From: Rhizobacter sp.
GTDB lineage: Bacteria; Pseudomonadota; Gammaproteobacteria; Burkholderiales; Burkholderiaceae_C
Direction of reading: 5' to 3'
NCBI GenBank assembly: GCA_014380155.1
Contig: JACMKJ010000493.1
Location: 1 to 26,599, forward strand
Length of the DNA: 26,599 bases
A program made the position numbers and the translations under genes. Under the pieces are notes generated by a model. The model saw only the letters and a list, made by a program, of their open reading frames with translations, ran no database searches and had not been told where the DNA came from. Below are positions 13,121 through 23,641 of this stretch, one piece after another (within the stretch, counting starts at the first letter, position 1; every line of letters begins with the position of its first letter).

Positions 13121-16100
13121 ATGAAGAACAAACGCCCCGCCCGCGCGCGCCCTGCCTCCCCCGTTCGCAGCGAAGCCTGGCACCAGAGCAGCTGCAGCCT
13201 GCTGGTGTTGGCGAGCCTGGGGCTGATCAGCTTCGCGCTGCCGCACGACGCACTGGCGCAGCGGGTGATCGCACCGGGCACCTTGCCCGTGCTGCGGGGC
13301 GTGGTCGCCAACAGTGGCAATGCGATCATCACGTCGTCGGTTCCCGGCGCGGCACGATCGCAGCTGACCATCGACCAGACCACCCAGCGCGCCATCATCA
13401 ACTGGCGGTCGTTCGACATTGGCAGCGATGCCGAAGTGCTGTTCCGCCACCACACGGGCGCTGCGGCCTCCACGCTGAATCGCATCTTCGACGCCAACCC
13501 CAGCCTGATCCAGGGCGTCTTGCGCAGCGAAGGCGCGACGGCGGGTTCGCGCGGCGGGCAGATCATCCTGATCAACCAGAACGGCATCGTCTTCGGCCGT
13601 GGTGCGCAGGTGAACACCTCTCTGGTGGCGTCGACGCTGAACCTTTCCAACGAGCGCTTTCTGTCGGGAGCGCTCAGTTCGGGCGGGTTGACCTCGCCCG
13701 CGTTCGAGGGCGGCTACAACCCCGATCCCGATCTGGCCAACGGCACCACCGTTCAGATTCCCCTCGGCGGCCAGCGCACCGGCGACGTCGTGATCAACGG
13801 CCCCGACGCCAATGGCCTGGGCGCCCCGATCCTGCAAGCCAACCCGGGCGGCTCGATCATGATTTTTGCCCCCCGCATCGACAACCAGGGGGGCATCATC
13901 CAGGCGCCCGACGGCCAGGTGATCTTGGCCGCCGGCAGCAAGGCCTACCTGTCGATCAACCCGGATGAGAACGACATCACGCTGCGCGGCTACGTGGTCG
14001 AGGTCGAAGCCTCGCCCGATGGCCCGGGGCTCAACCTGACCAGCCTGATCCGCAACAGCGGCAACATCACTGCCGACCGAGGCAACGTGACGCTGGCTGC
14101 ACTCGCCGTCAACCAGGAGGGCCGCGTTTCGGCCACGACGGCGCTGCAGGCCAACGGCTCGATCTACCTCAAGGCCCATACCAAGGACCAGGCCCTGTCA
14201 GGCGCGGTCAGCTTCAAGGCGGGCAGCGTGACCGAGGTGACACCCGATGCGGCCGACACCACCACAGCGCCCGACAGCCAGGCCTACCTTCCCAACCGCG
14301 GTGTGATCGACGTGACCGGCCGCACCATCGAAAACCATGGCACGGTGCGCGTGCCTGGCGGCTTGATCAAGCTCACGGCCAGCAGCCTCACCGAACCCGA
14401 CAACGCGCGCGTCTACCTGGGTGCTGGCAGCGAGACCAGCGTGGCCGGCGCATGGGCCGACGTGGACTTCGGCAAGAACCTGCAGACCTTCCGTGTCACC
14501 TCGAACGAGCTTAAAAACTCGCCCGACCAGAAAACCGGCGTCTTGCGCGGCGCCGTGGTCACGGTCGACCTGCGGCAAGACAACAACATCCTCGAACTGA
14601 CCGGCTACCGTGGTCTGGTGGCGCGCACCGTGGCTGAAAAGGCTGCGGTGGGCGGTGAGCTCAACATCAGCTCGACCGGCTCCGTGATTCAGCGCAGTGG
14701 GGCCGTCATCGATGCATCAGGCGGTGGCTACCGCTACAACGGTGGCACGGTGAACACCTCTCGCCTGCTCGGCAGCGACGGCAAGCTCTACGACATAGCC
14801 AGCGCGCCCGAGCAGCTTCGTTACATGCAGCTGCTTGACAACTACCAGCGTGTCGACACCCGCTGGGGCCAGACCACGAATATCGCCAACCCGCTTGGCA
14901 CGGTAGGCAGCTACCAGGCGGGTTATTCCGAGGGCAAGGCGGGCGGGCTGGTGACCATCACCTCCAAGGCTGGGCTGGTGCTCGACGGCACGCTCAAAGG
15001 CGGTGTCACCGTGGGCGCGCGCCAGATGGCCAACGCCCCCCGTGGTGCCACGCTGCAAATTGGCCAGGTGGAGTCGGCCGCGACCAACAAGCTGTCGGAA
15101 TCCCAGCGCATCGGCAACATCACGTGGCAGCAACAGGCCACTGACACGCTGGGCGCAGGCTTCTATTCCGATACGCAGCTCACGGCTGCGCAGCGCGATT
15201 CGTTCACGCTGGGCTCGTCACAGGTGTTCGGCGCGACCGTGCAGACGGAAAACGGGCGTACCGAAACCGGCTTCGGCACGGTCGAACTCAACTCGAACGG
15301 CCGCATCGTGCTGCCCTCCGACGTATCGATCAATTCCGACAGCGGCGCGTCGTTGGTGCTGCGCTCCAGGCAGACCGACATCGCTGGCGACATCCGCCTG
15401 GCGAGCGGCAACTTGCTGGTGGCGTCGGTGTCCGCCGAGGGCGCGTCGATCTCGCCCGATCTCACCGCCCCCAACATGGAGCGTGTGATCGTGCGTTCGG
15501 GCGCTGAGCTCTCCACCGCAGGTGCCTGGATCAACAACGCCAATGCCGACGGCTCGTTTGTCGGCACACCCACGCCCTCGGGGCGCCGCAATGCCGATGG
15601 CAGCACCACCCGCGCGATCGACGGCGGCAGCATCACCCTGTCGGTTGCAAGCGGCTTGGACCAGACCCGACTGGAGTCCGGCTCGGTACTCGACGTGGGC
15701 GGCGGTGCGTCCATCGCCAGCAACCAGCGCGTGACCGGCGGCAACGGTGGCAAGTTGTCGATCGCCAATGGCGGCGACAACCAGGTCAACCCCGATTGGC
15801 TGCAGGCCGACCTGCGTGGCTTCGCCATCGGCAACGGCGCCGAGCTGAGCCTGAAGATGGCGCGCGCCACCATCGTGGCCGACGGCGCCACCGGCGTGGT
15901 GCCGCAGGCCACCACGCGGCTCGAAGCGGGTCTCTTTGCAGACCACGGTTTCTCCAAGGTCAACGTCGAAACGGTGAACGGCATTGACATCGCCGCCGGG
16001 ACGGCGATCAAGGTGGAGCAGAAGAACCTGGTGATCGATTCGGCCGCTGCGCGGCAGCTGGCGACTGGCGGCGACCTCTCCGCCATCTCGAGCGTGCAGC

Positions 16101-19100
16101 GCCTGCCTGACTCGCAGCGCGCTGCTGCATCGGTGGAGCTCAATGCCAAGGGCGGCGGGCTGGCCGGTGCCGGCGTGCTCAACCTGAACCAAGGTGCGTC
16201 GATCACCACCGACCCCCGGGGCGCGATCACGTTGTCGGGCACCGATGGCTTGAACATCAATGGCCATCTCAGTGCACCGGGCGGCAGGATCGGGTTGACG
16301 CTGAATGGCCCTGCGGTGCTGACCGCCGCCGACCTGCACATTGGCGCCACGGCAGACATTTCGGTGGCCGGCACTTTTGTGCCGACGCCCAACGAGCGTG
16401 GCCTGGTGCAGGGCACGCTGCTTCAGGGCGGAGCCATCACGGTGGACGCCAAGCGCGCCGGGCTGCAGATCGACGAAGGCGCGCGCCTCGACGTGAGCGG
16501 CCTCACCCAGACTGTCGATGTGGTCACCGGCGGGCGCACACCCGCCATCACGCAGCAGACGCTCGAAGGCCACGCGGGCTCGCTCACCCTCAAATCGCAA
16601 GGTGCCACCGTGATCGACGGCACGCTGCTGGGCCACGGTGGTTCGCCCGCTGCGGCGGGCGGCAGCTTCGCGCTCGAGTTGATGCAACCCGATGGCCAGC
16701 CGGTGCGGCCCTTGGAGCGGCGCATTGTCGTCACGCCGGCCGGGCAAAGTGTCGAAGCCGTCGAGGGGCTGGTCGACGCCAAGGTCAACGTCGCGGCGCT
16801 CACCGAGGGTGGCTTCGACAAGCTCAGGCTGCTGTCGGAGAACCGCATCGAATTCCAGGGTTCATCGAACCTTTCCTTCGAACGTGGCGTGCGGCTGGAT
16901 GCGCCACTGATCGACTTGGCCAACGGAGCCCAGGTGCGCATCGAAGGCGCGAGCGCGGCACTGGGCCAGTCGCTGGCTGCGCGCGAGAATGTGCCGGTCA
17001 ACGACAACCCCAGCTACGTCATCAAGGATGGCACGGCGACCCCGGTGATCGCCACCCGCGCAGGCACCGGCGAGTTGAGCGTGCAAGCCGGTGCGGTGGA
17101 TCTGTATGGCAGCCTCACCATCAACGGCACCCAGCGCACGCGCATTGAAAGCGACAGCGACATTCGTCTCGTGGGACGTGCCATCACGGCAGGGAATGCG
17201 GCCCAGCAGATCGGTGGCCTCACCAGCGCCGGCAACATCGAGCTCGTGGCATCGCAGGTCTACCCGGCCACCCGCACGCAGTACAACTTTGCGGTGAAAG
17301 ACGTGGTCACTGGCGACAACCCCAGCAGCACGCTGACAGCAGGTGGCCGCATCGACATCACCGGCAACGGCCACACGCCGGGGCGCGCTTATTCGGCGGG
17401 TGGCACGCTCAGCTTCGAGGCCGACACCATCCGGCAGGCGGGCACCGTGAAAGCCCCCAACGGCGAGATCAATCTCTTGGCTGGCAGCTCGCTCGAGCTG
17501 GCTGCCGGCAGCCACACCTCGGTGTCGGGCGACGGGCTCACGGTGCTCTACGGCAATGCGATCGTGGCGGCGCAGAACGGCTTCCCATCGACCCAGCTCA
17601 CCGACAAGCAGATCACGCTCAGTGCACCCAGCGTCACCCAGCAGGCGGGCGCCACCGTCGATCTGCGCGGGGGCGGTGACATCTTGGGCGTGGAGTTCGT
17701 GGCCGGCAATGGCGGCGATAAAGACATCACGCTGGCTGCCAACACCTACGCCATCATCCCGGCCGCCAACCTGGCGGCCATGCCCTACGACCTGGACACC
17801 CTCGCGGTCAAGGACCCGGGCTTTGGCCTGTCGCTGACCAACGGTCGCGATGGCGCGCTCTACGACAGCATTCGCATCGGTGCCGGCGGTGCCGTGCCTG
17901 CGGGCGAATACGTGCTGCTGCCGGCACGTTATGCCTTGCTGGCCGATGCCTACCTGGTGGAGCTGCAAACCGGCGCGGCCTACCGCAACCTGGCGCCTGG
18001 CCAGAACACGGCCTTGCTCAATGGCCAGGTGGTGCTCGCCGGCCACCGCAGCGCGCGCGGCACCGACATCCAGGAGTCGCAAAGTGTGGGCGTGGTCGTG
18101 CGCCCGGGTGCAGCCGCCGTGCGGCGAGCCTCCGACTACAACCTCACCGGCGCCAGCGTTCTTGCCGATGCGGCCGCACTCGACCGCAAGGCCGCGCCGC
18201 CCGCCCCCTGGGACGCTGGGCGACTGTTGATCGAAAACGTCTCCAGCCTGGCCTTGAATGGCGACTTCGAGACCGCAGCCGCCACATCGCCCGCGAGGGC
18301 GCCCGGCCGCATCGCCGAGATCGACATCAGCGCGCAGCGCATCGCGGTCGTCGACCGAGTGGGCAACACCACCGTGCCGACAGATTTCTTGCAGATCGAA
18401 GGCGCGGCCTTGTCCAATCTAGGCGGCAATGTCTTGCTGGGTGGCAAACGCAGCAGCACCGACAACGGCGTGCGCATCACCAGCCTGGCCGACAGCCAGG
18501 TGGTGGTGGCCAACAGCAGCGCCGGGGCCATCAGCCTGCCCGAGCTCACCCTGGCCGCCAGCGACAGCATCGACATCCGTGCGGGCAGTGTGCTGGCTGC
18601 CACTGGCACTGTCGGCACGGGCTCGCCTGAAGTCATCACGACCGGCCCATCGGGTGCGCTGGTGCGCCTGAGCAGTGGCGCGCAGACGCGAATCGACCGC
18701 GGCAGCGCCGTGGCTGACAGCGGTGACGTGCGCATTGCCGAAGGTGCGAGCTTGAGCGCCAGCCAATCGATGCTGATCGATGCCACTCGCTCCACCGAGT
18801 CGCGCGGCACGCTGCGCGCAGGTGCAGCGCAGGGTGCCGGCGGCTCGCTCAGCCTGTCGTCGGTGCAGGTGAACCTGGGCGACACCGCCCAGGCGACCGG
18901 CCCGCTGACGGGGCTGGTGCTTTCCAACACCGACCTCGCGGCCTACCGCGGTCTCGACGAACTGGTGCTGCGCGGCTACGGAGCCATTGACCTGATCGGC
19001 AGCACCACGCTCGGCTCCGCCGACCTCAAGAGCCTGATGCTCGACACGCCCCTGCTGCACGGCCGCGCCTCCGGCAATGGTCAGGCGGCGCAGGCGACGA

Positions 19101-22100
19101 TTACCGCCAAGACCGTGGAACTGGCCAACAACAGCGGTGCAACCCGCAGCGCCGCATTCGGCCAGGGCAACCTCGACGTACAGGCCGAACGCCTGGTGCT
19201 GGGAGCCGGCAGCAAGGCCGTGGACGGTTTTGCCACGGTGCGCCTGGCGGCCACCGACACCCTGGTGAGCGAAGGCAAGGGCGCCTTCAACGCGGCGGCC
19301 AACTTGACGCTGCAATCACCGCGCGTGCTCGCAGCCGGCGGCTCCAACCAGACCGTCAGTGCGGCCGACTCGAGCGTGGCGGGTGCACCGGTGCATGCCA
19401 CGCTGACGCTGGCCGGCTCCACCGTGCCCGCCCCGCCAGTGGCTGCCGGCGAGACCGAGCTCGGCGGGCGGCTCACATTGCAAGGCAGCAGCGTGAACAT
19501 CGCCACCACGGTGCAGGCCCGCTCGGGGCAGATCAGCGTCCAGGCGCTCGGGTCGGGTGCCGGTGACGGCGTGGTGCTGGCCAGCGGCGCGCTGCTCGAC
19601 GCACGCGGGCAGGCCAAGGATTTCAATGGAACGGTCGTCACTGCCGACGGCGGCAGCGTGGCGCTCAGCGCCACGACCGGGCCGCTGGCGGTGCAGACGG
19701 GCGCCAAGGTCGATGTCTCGGCCGCAACGCAAGGCGGCGCGGCCGGCCGGGTGGCGCTGCGTGGCAGCAGCTTGGCGCTGAATGGCGAGCTCGTGGGGCG
19801 TGCCGCAACGGGCGCACGCTCGGGCTCGGCCGAGCTCGATCTCGGCTCCCTGGCAGGCACCAGTTTCAGCGCGCTCAACAGCGGCCTGAACGCCGGTGGT
19901 TTTGCCGAAGAGCGCCAGCTTCGTTTGCGCAGCGGCGACATCGCGGTGGCCAGCGGTGACCACGTGGATGCTCGCCGCGTGACGCTCACCGCCGATACGG
20001 GGCGCATCGATGTGGCCGGCAGCGTGGGCACGGGCGCTGCTCAGGGCGGCGCGCAGGTGAACCTGTTTGCCGACACCGGCATCACGCTCGCCGAAGGCAG
20101 CCGCATCGTCGCCAACGGCAGTAACGCGGGTGCACGTGGTGGCGAGGTGCGTGTGGCCACCCGCAACGGCACGCTGGCGTTTGCCACCGGTGCCGAGATC
20201 GACGTGCGCGCCGGAGAGGCCGGGCCTGCGGGCTCGGTGATCTTCGGCGTGAGCCGCGACGGCAACAACGTGATGGGAGCCACGAGCCTGCAAGGCACCG
20301 TGCGCCGTGGCACCGGCAGCAACCAGGCTTCGGTGGATGTGGAGGCCACCCGGGTGTACGACGTGGCCGGCAGCGTCGACATCGACACCCTGGGGTCCGA
20401 CCATGCCGCGTTCGTGGCAGCGGCCGACACCGCCGCGGTGGTCGGCACACTGCGTGACGAAACCGGAGCGATCAGCGGCGCGCGCGTGTTGGGCGCCACC
20501 GAAGTGCGAAGCCAGGGCAACCTGCTGCTCGACACCGCCTGGGATCTGACTAACGCGAACTGGCTGGCCGAAGGCAAGCCCGGCACGCTGACCGTGCGCG
20601 CCGCCGGCAACCTGACCGTGAGCCAGGCGCTCGGTTCGCCCGACAACAACATCCTGGCCGGCGACACCTGGAGCCTGCGTCTGGCCGCCGGCGCCGACCT
20701 CGCATCAGCGAACCCGCTGGCCGCGCTCAGACCAGAGCAGTTGCCTGCCGACAGCGGCTCGCTGCTGCTCACGGGCGCCAACGCCAAGCTGCGCACCGGC
20801 ACCGGTCGCATCGACCTGACTGCGGCACGCGACATCCGCATCAACAACGTGGCGGCCACCATCTACACGGCCGGGCGCATCGGGGCGCGCGACACTGAAG
20901 CCAACGGCAACAACCGCTGGGCGGTGGACGGCGGGGGGATCTCGATGCACGCCGGCGGTTCCGTGGTTGGCGCGATGAACGCCACGGGTACTTCAGCCGG
21001 TGACCTGTGGATCAACGAGTGGCTGCGACGGCCGCGTACCTCGCAGACGATCCTGAACAACGGGCAGCAAACCGATTGGTGGAGCTATCGACCCCGATTC
21101 CAACAGGCCGTGGGCACTTTGGCGGGGGGTGACGTTGATGTGGTGTCGGGCGGGAACGTTCAGAACCTCGACGCGATGCTGCCTACTTCGGGCCGTACCT
21201 ACCGCGATGGCGATGGCGTGCGACACGTCGACGTCCAAGGGGGTGGCAACCTGAATGTTCGTGCGGGTGAAAACATTGCCGGTGGTTCTTTCCTTGTGTC
21301 ACGTGGTGAGGGCCGCGTGGAAGCGGCGGGCGATGTCGGGGTCGACCGGCGTACTCAGCTTTATGTGATGGGTGCCAGCAGTGGCGCGGTCCCCGAAGGC
21401 GCGGGCATCGACGTGGTTGCCGGCGGAGCGATTGCGCTGCAAAGCGTCTTCAACCCGACTGCCATGGTCATGCGCGGGAGGGAGTCGGGCGATCCGGCCA
21501 CGGGGCCGAGCTTTGGGGCCAACTCCACCGTGCCGTACTTCTTGACCTACACCTCCAACAGCTGGGCGGGTGCGCAATCCAAGTCGGGCGATGTGTCATA
21601 TGGTTTTGGGGCCGACGGTGGCCAGTGGCGACCTATTTCACCGAGCGCCTCCAGCAGCCTTGCCAGCCAGTTGCAGGGCTACAAAGGCGTGTTGCCGCCC
21701 AACCTGGCTCTCGTTGCCCTCGACGGCGATATCGTGGGGTCGGAGACGCCAGGTGCCATCACCACCATGCCTTCTGCGTCGGCGAGCGTCAGCTTGCTGG
21801 CATCTCAATCGCTCAGGAATGTCGGGTTGCACGTGTCGGACCTCGACCCTGCCCTGGTGTCTACCTCGACGAACTTCATCTTCCGTTCGAGCGTGATCGA
21901 CGGGTTGGCCCTGCAGGCGAATAGAGATGCCGCACGCATCGTCGAGCGCAACCATGATCGACCGTTTGCCTTCGAAATCCAGGCACTTGCGGGCAGCTTC
22001 CTGGCCTCCCCCGGAGATGCCGTCTACCTGCCGGCGGTAGGGCGTGTGCGCGCCGGTGTCGACATAGTCAACGCCAACCTGGTCTTGCAGAATCTGCACG

Positions 22101-23641
22101 AGAACGACGTCACCGAGGTGCGTGCCGACAGCGGCGATTTTCGGGCGTTGGCCACGTTGGACATGCGTGGTCCTGGCCGATTGCTGCTGCAGGCAGGTCG
22201 CAACATCGATCTCGGCACGGGGAGCGTGTTGGCGACGGGCAGTGCCGGCAACACGAACCTGTCCACGGACCAAAGCGCCCGCATCACGCTCGTGGCCGGC
22301 GTGAACGGCGACATCAATCTTCCGAGGATGGATGCGGCCTACGCCGAGATCGTGGCCCTCAACAAGGCGTCTGCCGACATCATCGACCTGTATCGCCAAC
22401 TCGGCACCGAGACCGATGCGGCCCGCGTGCTCGCAGCAGGCAGCATCGCGGCGCTCGCGCAGCGCGATCCGGTCTATGCCCGCTTCGTGGCGCTCGACCA
22501 GTCGGCACCACGTGCGTTGAACGCCTACCAGGCCGCCTTGCGCACGCAGGCGCTGCCACTTGGGCCCGGCGCCGATGGCACGGCAGCGGTCAACCTGTAC
22601 CGCTTGCTCAACACCGAGGCTGACGTGGCCAAGCTGAGCGCCGCGGGTTCTCTGGCTGCGCTCGCCGCTGCCCCGGGGGGCAGCGCCTACAGCGCCTATG
22701 TGGCGCTGGAGCAGCGCTACCCGCGCTTGTTTGCCGACTATGTCCAGCGGCGAAGCGAAGGCGCCATCCCGATCGGTGTGACGCCGATTGTTTTTTCGGA
22801 TGCGCTGGCCCAGGTGATCGCCGAGGTGGCACGGCCGGAGCACGTGACGGGCGGAAACATCTCGAGCTTCCAGACCTCGATTCAAACCAATGGCGGCAGC
22901 GACATCGACTTGTGGGCACCGGGCGGCAATATCGTGGTCGGCCTCACATCGCTGCCGGCTGGCAGGACGGTGGGGGTGCTCACCACGGCGGGTGGTGCCA
23001 TTCGCGGTGTGTCGTCGGGAGACTTCAACATCAATGTGGGCAAGGTGCTCACGGCACAGGGGGGCGACATCCTTCTGTTCTCGACGCAAGGCAGCATCGA
23101 CGCGGGTCGGGGCGCCAAGACCTCGTTGACAACACCACCACCGGTGCGCACCGTGGTCACCGACGAGGCTGGCAACCAGACGGTGAAAGTCACCATCTCA
23201 AGCAGCGCCGCCGGCAGCGGCATCCAGACCCTCAGCTCCGACCCCGATGGCCTCGGACCCTTGGCGACACCGAAGGCCGGTGACGTGTTCCTCTTCGCCC
23301 CCGCCGGTGCCATCGACGCCGGTGAAGCCGGCATCCGCTCCAGCGGCAACATCGTGCTCAATGCGCAAACGGTGCTGAACGGAAGCAACATCTCGTCGAG
23401 CGGAAGCTCGCAAGGCGTGCCGGTGGTTGCGACCGGCAGCCTGGCTTCATCCCTCGCCACCAGCGGCAGCACCTCCGACAGCGGCTCCAAGGCTGCGCAA
23501 GACGCCGCCAAGAACGCCGCCGAGGCGGCGCGTGCGGCCACCGCGACAGGCGTGCAAAAGCCCAGCATCCTGACCGTGGAAGTGCTCGGCTTCGGCGAGA
23601 AAAACTGCAAGGAGCAAGAAAAGGACTGCTTCGCCAAATGA
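13121..23641 (+). CDS. Giant TpsA-type filamentous haemagglutinin with DUF3739-like C terminus
   Basis: This is a 3506-residue secreted protein. The extended signal peptide ends at about Ala46. The two-partner-secretion domain follows, with IINWRSFDIG near 92-101, NPSLIQGVL at 126-134, and ILINQNGIVFGRGAQVNTS at 149-167. A very long beta-helix of Gly/Ala/Asn/Thr-rich repeats fills most of the chain. A WWSYRPRFQQAVGTLAGG segment near residue 2655 is a landmark of this family. Two helical repeats interrupt the helix at 3089-3219. The end, with GGDILLFSTQGSIDAGRGAKT and ILTVEVLGFGE, resembles DUF3739. The last residues hold Cys3496 and Cys3503, the only cysteines I find after the signal peptide. 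ATG 13121 is chosen because it begins the signal peptide; the frame extends upstream to 12878 across the divergent gene. A GT4 gene overlaps its stop. It would be secreted by the TpsB at 3498-5150 and act as an adhesin or surface fibre. Confidence 0.93.
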   Translation: MKNKRPARARPASPVRSEAWHQSSCSLLVLASLGLISFALPHDALAQRVIAPGTLPVLRGVVANSGNAIITSSVPGAARSQLTIDQTTQRAIINWRSFDIGSDAEVLFRHHTGAAASTLNRIFDANPSLIQGVLRSEGATAGSRGGQIILINQNGIVFGRGAQVNTSLVASTLNLSNERFLSGALSSGGLTSPAFEGGYNPDPDLANGTTVQIPLGGQRTGDVVINGPDANGLGAPILQANPGGSIMIFAPRIDNQGGIIQAPDGQVILAAGSKAYLSINPDENDITLRGYVVEVEASPDGPGLNLTSLIRNSGNITADRGNVTLAALAVNQEGRVSATTALQANGSIYLKAHTKDQALSGAVSFKAGSVTEVTPDAADTTTAPDSQAYLPNRGVIDVTGRTIENHGTVRVPGGLIKLTASSLTEPDNARVYLGAGSETSVAGAWADVDFGKNLQTFRVTSNELKNSPDQKTGVLRGAVVTVDLRQDNNILELTGYRGLVARTVAEKAAVGGELNISSTGSVIQRSGAVIDASGGGYRYNGGTVNTSRLLGSDGKLYDIASAPEQLRYMQLLDNYQRVDTRWGQTTNIANPLGTVGSYQAGYSEGKAGGLVTITSKAGLVLDGTLKGGVTVGARQMANAPRGATLQIGQVESAATNKLSESQRIGNITWQQQATDTLGAGFYSDTQLTAAQRDSFTLGSSQVFGATVQTENGRTETGFGTVELNSNGRIVLPSDVSINSDSGASLVLRSRQTDIAGDIRLASGNLLVASVSAEGASISPDLTAPNMERVIVRSGAELSTAGAWINNANADGSFVGTPTPSGRRNADGSTTRAIDGGSITLSVASGLDQTRLESGSVLDVGGGASIASNQRVTGGNGGKLSIANGGDNQVNPDWLQADLRGFAIGNGAELSLKMARATIVADGATGVVPQATTRLEAGLFADHGFSKVNVETVNGIDIAAGTAIKVEQKNLVIDSAAARQLATGGDLSAISSVQRLPDSQRAAASVELNAKGGGLAGAGVLNLNQGASITTDPRGAITLSGTDGLNINGHLSAPGGRIGLTLNGPAVLTAADLHIGATADISVAGTFVPTPNERGLVQGTLLQGGAITVDAKRAGLQIDEGARLDVSGLTQTVDVVTGGRTPAITQQTLEGHAGSLTLKSQGATVIDGTLLGHGGSPAAAGGSFALELMQPDGQPVRPLERRIVVTPAGQSVEAVEGLVDAKVNVAALTEGGFDKLRLLSENRIEFQGSSNLSFERGVRLDAPLIDLANGAQVRIEGASAALGQSLAARENVPVNDNPSYVIKDGTATPVIATRAGTGELSVQAGAVDLYGSLTINGTQRTRIESDSDIRLVGRAITAGNAAQQIGGLTSAGNIELVASQVYPATRTQYNFAVKDVVTGDNPSSTLTAGGRIDITGNGHTPGRAYSAGGTLSFEADTIRQAGTVKAPNGEINLLAGSSLELAAGSHTSVSGDGLTVLYGNAIVAAQNGFPSTQLTDKQITLSAPSVTQQAGATVDLRGGGDILGVEFVAGNGGDKDITLAANTYAIIPAANLAAMPYDLDTLAVKDPGFGLSLTNGRDGALYDSIRIGAGGAVPAGEYVLLPARYALLADAYLVELQTGAAYRNLAPGQNTALLNGQVVLAGHRSARGTDIQESQSVGVVVRPGAAAVRRASDYNLTGASVLADAAALDRKAAPPAPWDAGRLLIENVSSLALNGDFETAAATSPARAPGRIAEIDISAQRIAVVDRVGNTTVPTDFLQIEGAALSNLGGNVLLGGKRSSTDNGVRITSLADSQVVVANSSAGAISLPELTLAASDSIDIRAGSVLAATGTVGTGSPEVITTGPSGALVRLSSGAQTRIDRGSAVADSGDVRIAEGASLSASQSMLIDATRSTESRGTLRAGAAQGAGGSLSLSSVQVNLGDTAQATGPLTGLVLSNTDLAAYRGLDELVLRGYGAIDLIGSTTLGSADLKSLMLDTPLLHGRASGNGQAAQATITAKTVELANNSGATRSAAFGQGNLDVQAERLVLGAGSKAVDGFATVRLAATDTLVSEGKGAFNAAANLTLQSPRVLAAGGSNQTVSAADSSVAGAPVHATLTLAGSTVPAPPVAAGETELGGRLTLQGSSVNIATTVQARSGQISVQALGSGAGDGVVLASGALLDARGQAKDFNGTVVTADGGSVALSATTGPLAVQTGAKVDVSAATQGGAAGRVALRGSSLALNGELVGRAATGARSGSAELDLGSLAGTSFSALNSGLNAGGFAEERQLRLRSGDIAVASGDHVDARRVTLTADTGRIDVAGSVGTGAAQGGAQVNLFADTGITLAEGSRIVANGSNAGARGGEVRVATRNGTLAFATGAEIDVRAGEAGPAGSVIFGVSRDGNNVMGATSLQGTVRRGTGSNQASVDVEATRVYDVAGSVDIDTLGSDHAAFVAAADTAAVVGTLRDETGAISGARVLGATEVRSQGNLLLDTAWDLTNANWLAEGKPGTLTVRAAGNLTVSQALGSPDNNILAGDTWSLRLAAGADLASANPLAALRPEQLPADSGSLLLTGANAKLRTGTGRIDLTAARDIRINNVAATIYTAGRIGARDTEANGNNRWAVDGGGISMHAGGSVVGAMNATGTSAGDLWINEWLRRPRTSQTILNNGQQTDWWSYRPRFQQAVGTLAGGDVDVVSGGNVQNLDAMLPTSGRTYRDGDGVRHVDVQGGGNLNVRAGENIAGGSFLVSRGEGRVEAAGDVGVDRRTQLYVMGASSGAVPEGAGIDVVAGGAIALQSVFNPTAMVMRGRESGDPATGPSFGANSTVPYFLTYTSNSWAGAQSKSGDVSYGFGADGGQWRPISPSASSSLASQLQGYKGVLPPNLALVALDGDIVGSETPGAITTMPSASASVSLLASQSLRNVGLHVSDLDPALVSTSTNFIFRSSVIDGLALQANRDAARIVERNHDRPFAFEIQALAGSFLASPGDAVYLPAVGRVRAGVDIVNANLVLQNLHENDVTEVRADSGDFRALATLDMRGPGRLLLQAGRNIDLGTGSVLATGSAGNTNLSTDQSARITLVAGVNGDINLPRMDAAYAEIVALNKASADIIDLYRQLGTETDAARVLAAGSIAALAQRDPVYARFVALDQSAPRALNAYQAALRTQALPLGPGADGTAAVNLYRLLNTEADVAKLSAAGSLAALAAAPGGSAYSAYVALEQRYPRLFADYVQRRSEGAIPIGVTPIVFSDALAQVIAEVARPEHVTGGNISSFQTSIQTNGGSDIDLWAPGGNIVVGLTSLPAGRTVGVLTTAGGAIRGVSSGDFNINVGKVLTAQGGDILLFSTQGSIDAGRGAKTSLTTPPPVRTVVTDEAGNQTVKVTISSSAAGSGIQTLSSDPDGLGPLATPKAGDVFLFAPAGAIDAGEAGIRSSGNIVLNAQTVLNGSNISSSGSSQGVPVVATGSLASSLATSGSTSDSGSKAAQDAAKNAAEAARAATATGVQKPSILTVEVLGFGEKNCKEQEKDCFAK
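22385..22776 (+). repeat. Tandem repeat of about 60 codons inside tpsA
   Basis: Residues 3089-3149 and 3158-3219 of the TpsA protein are an imperfect duplication. Both copies begin LYRxL, contain TExDxA, AAGS(I/L)AALA, Y, VAL(D/E)Q and PR, and end A(L/I)P(L/I)G. By hand, about 27 of 60 positions agree. The segments are Ala/Leu/Arg-rich and look helical, unlike the surrounding beta-helix. They sit just before the DUF3739-like end. Confidence 0.7.

Noticed and set aside
22800..23641. Contact-dependent inhibition toxin at the TpsA C terminus
   Set aside because: The end has DUF3739-like features and an Ala-rich helix with a cysteine pair, no VENN-type boundary and no small immunity gene downstream; a glycosyltransferase overlaps the stop instead.
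13121..23641. Enrichment of N-glycosylation sequons in TpsA
   Set aside because: A hand count gave about 30 N-x-S/T sites in roughly 3460 residues, close to what the Asn, Ser and Thr content alone would give, so it is not evidence for N-glycosylation.
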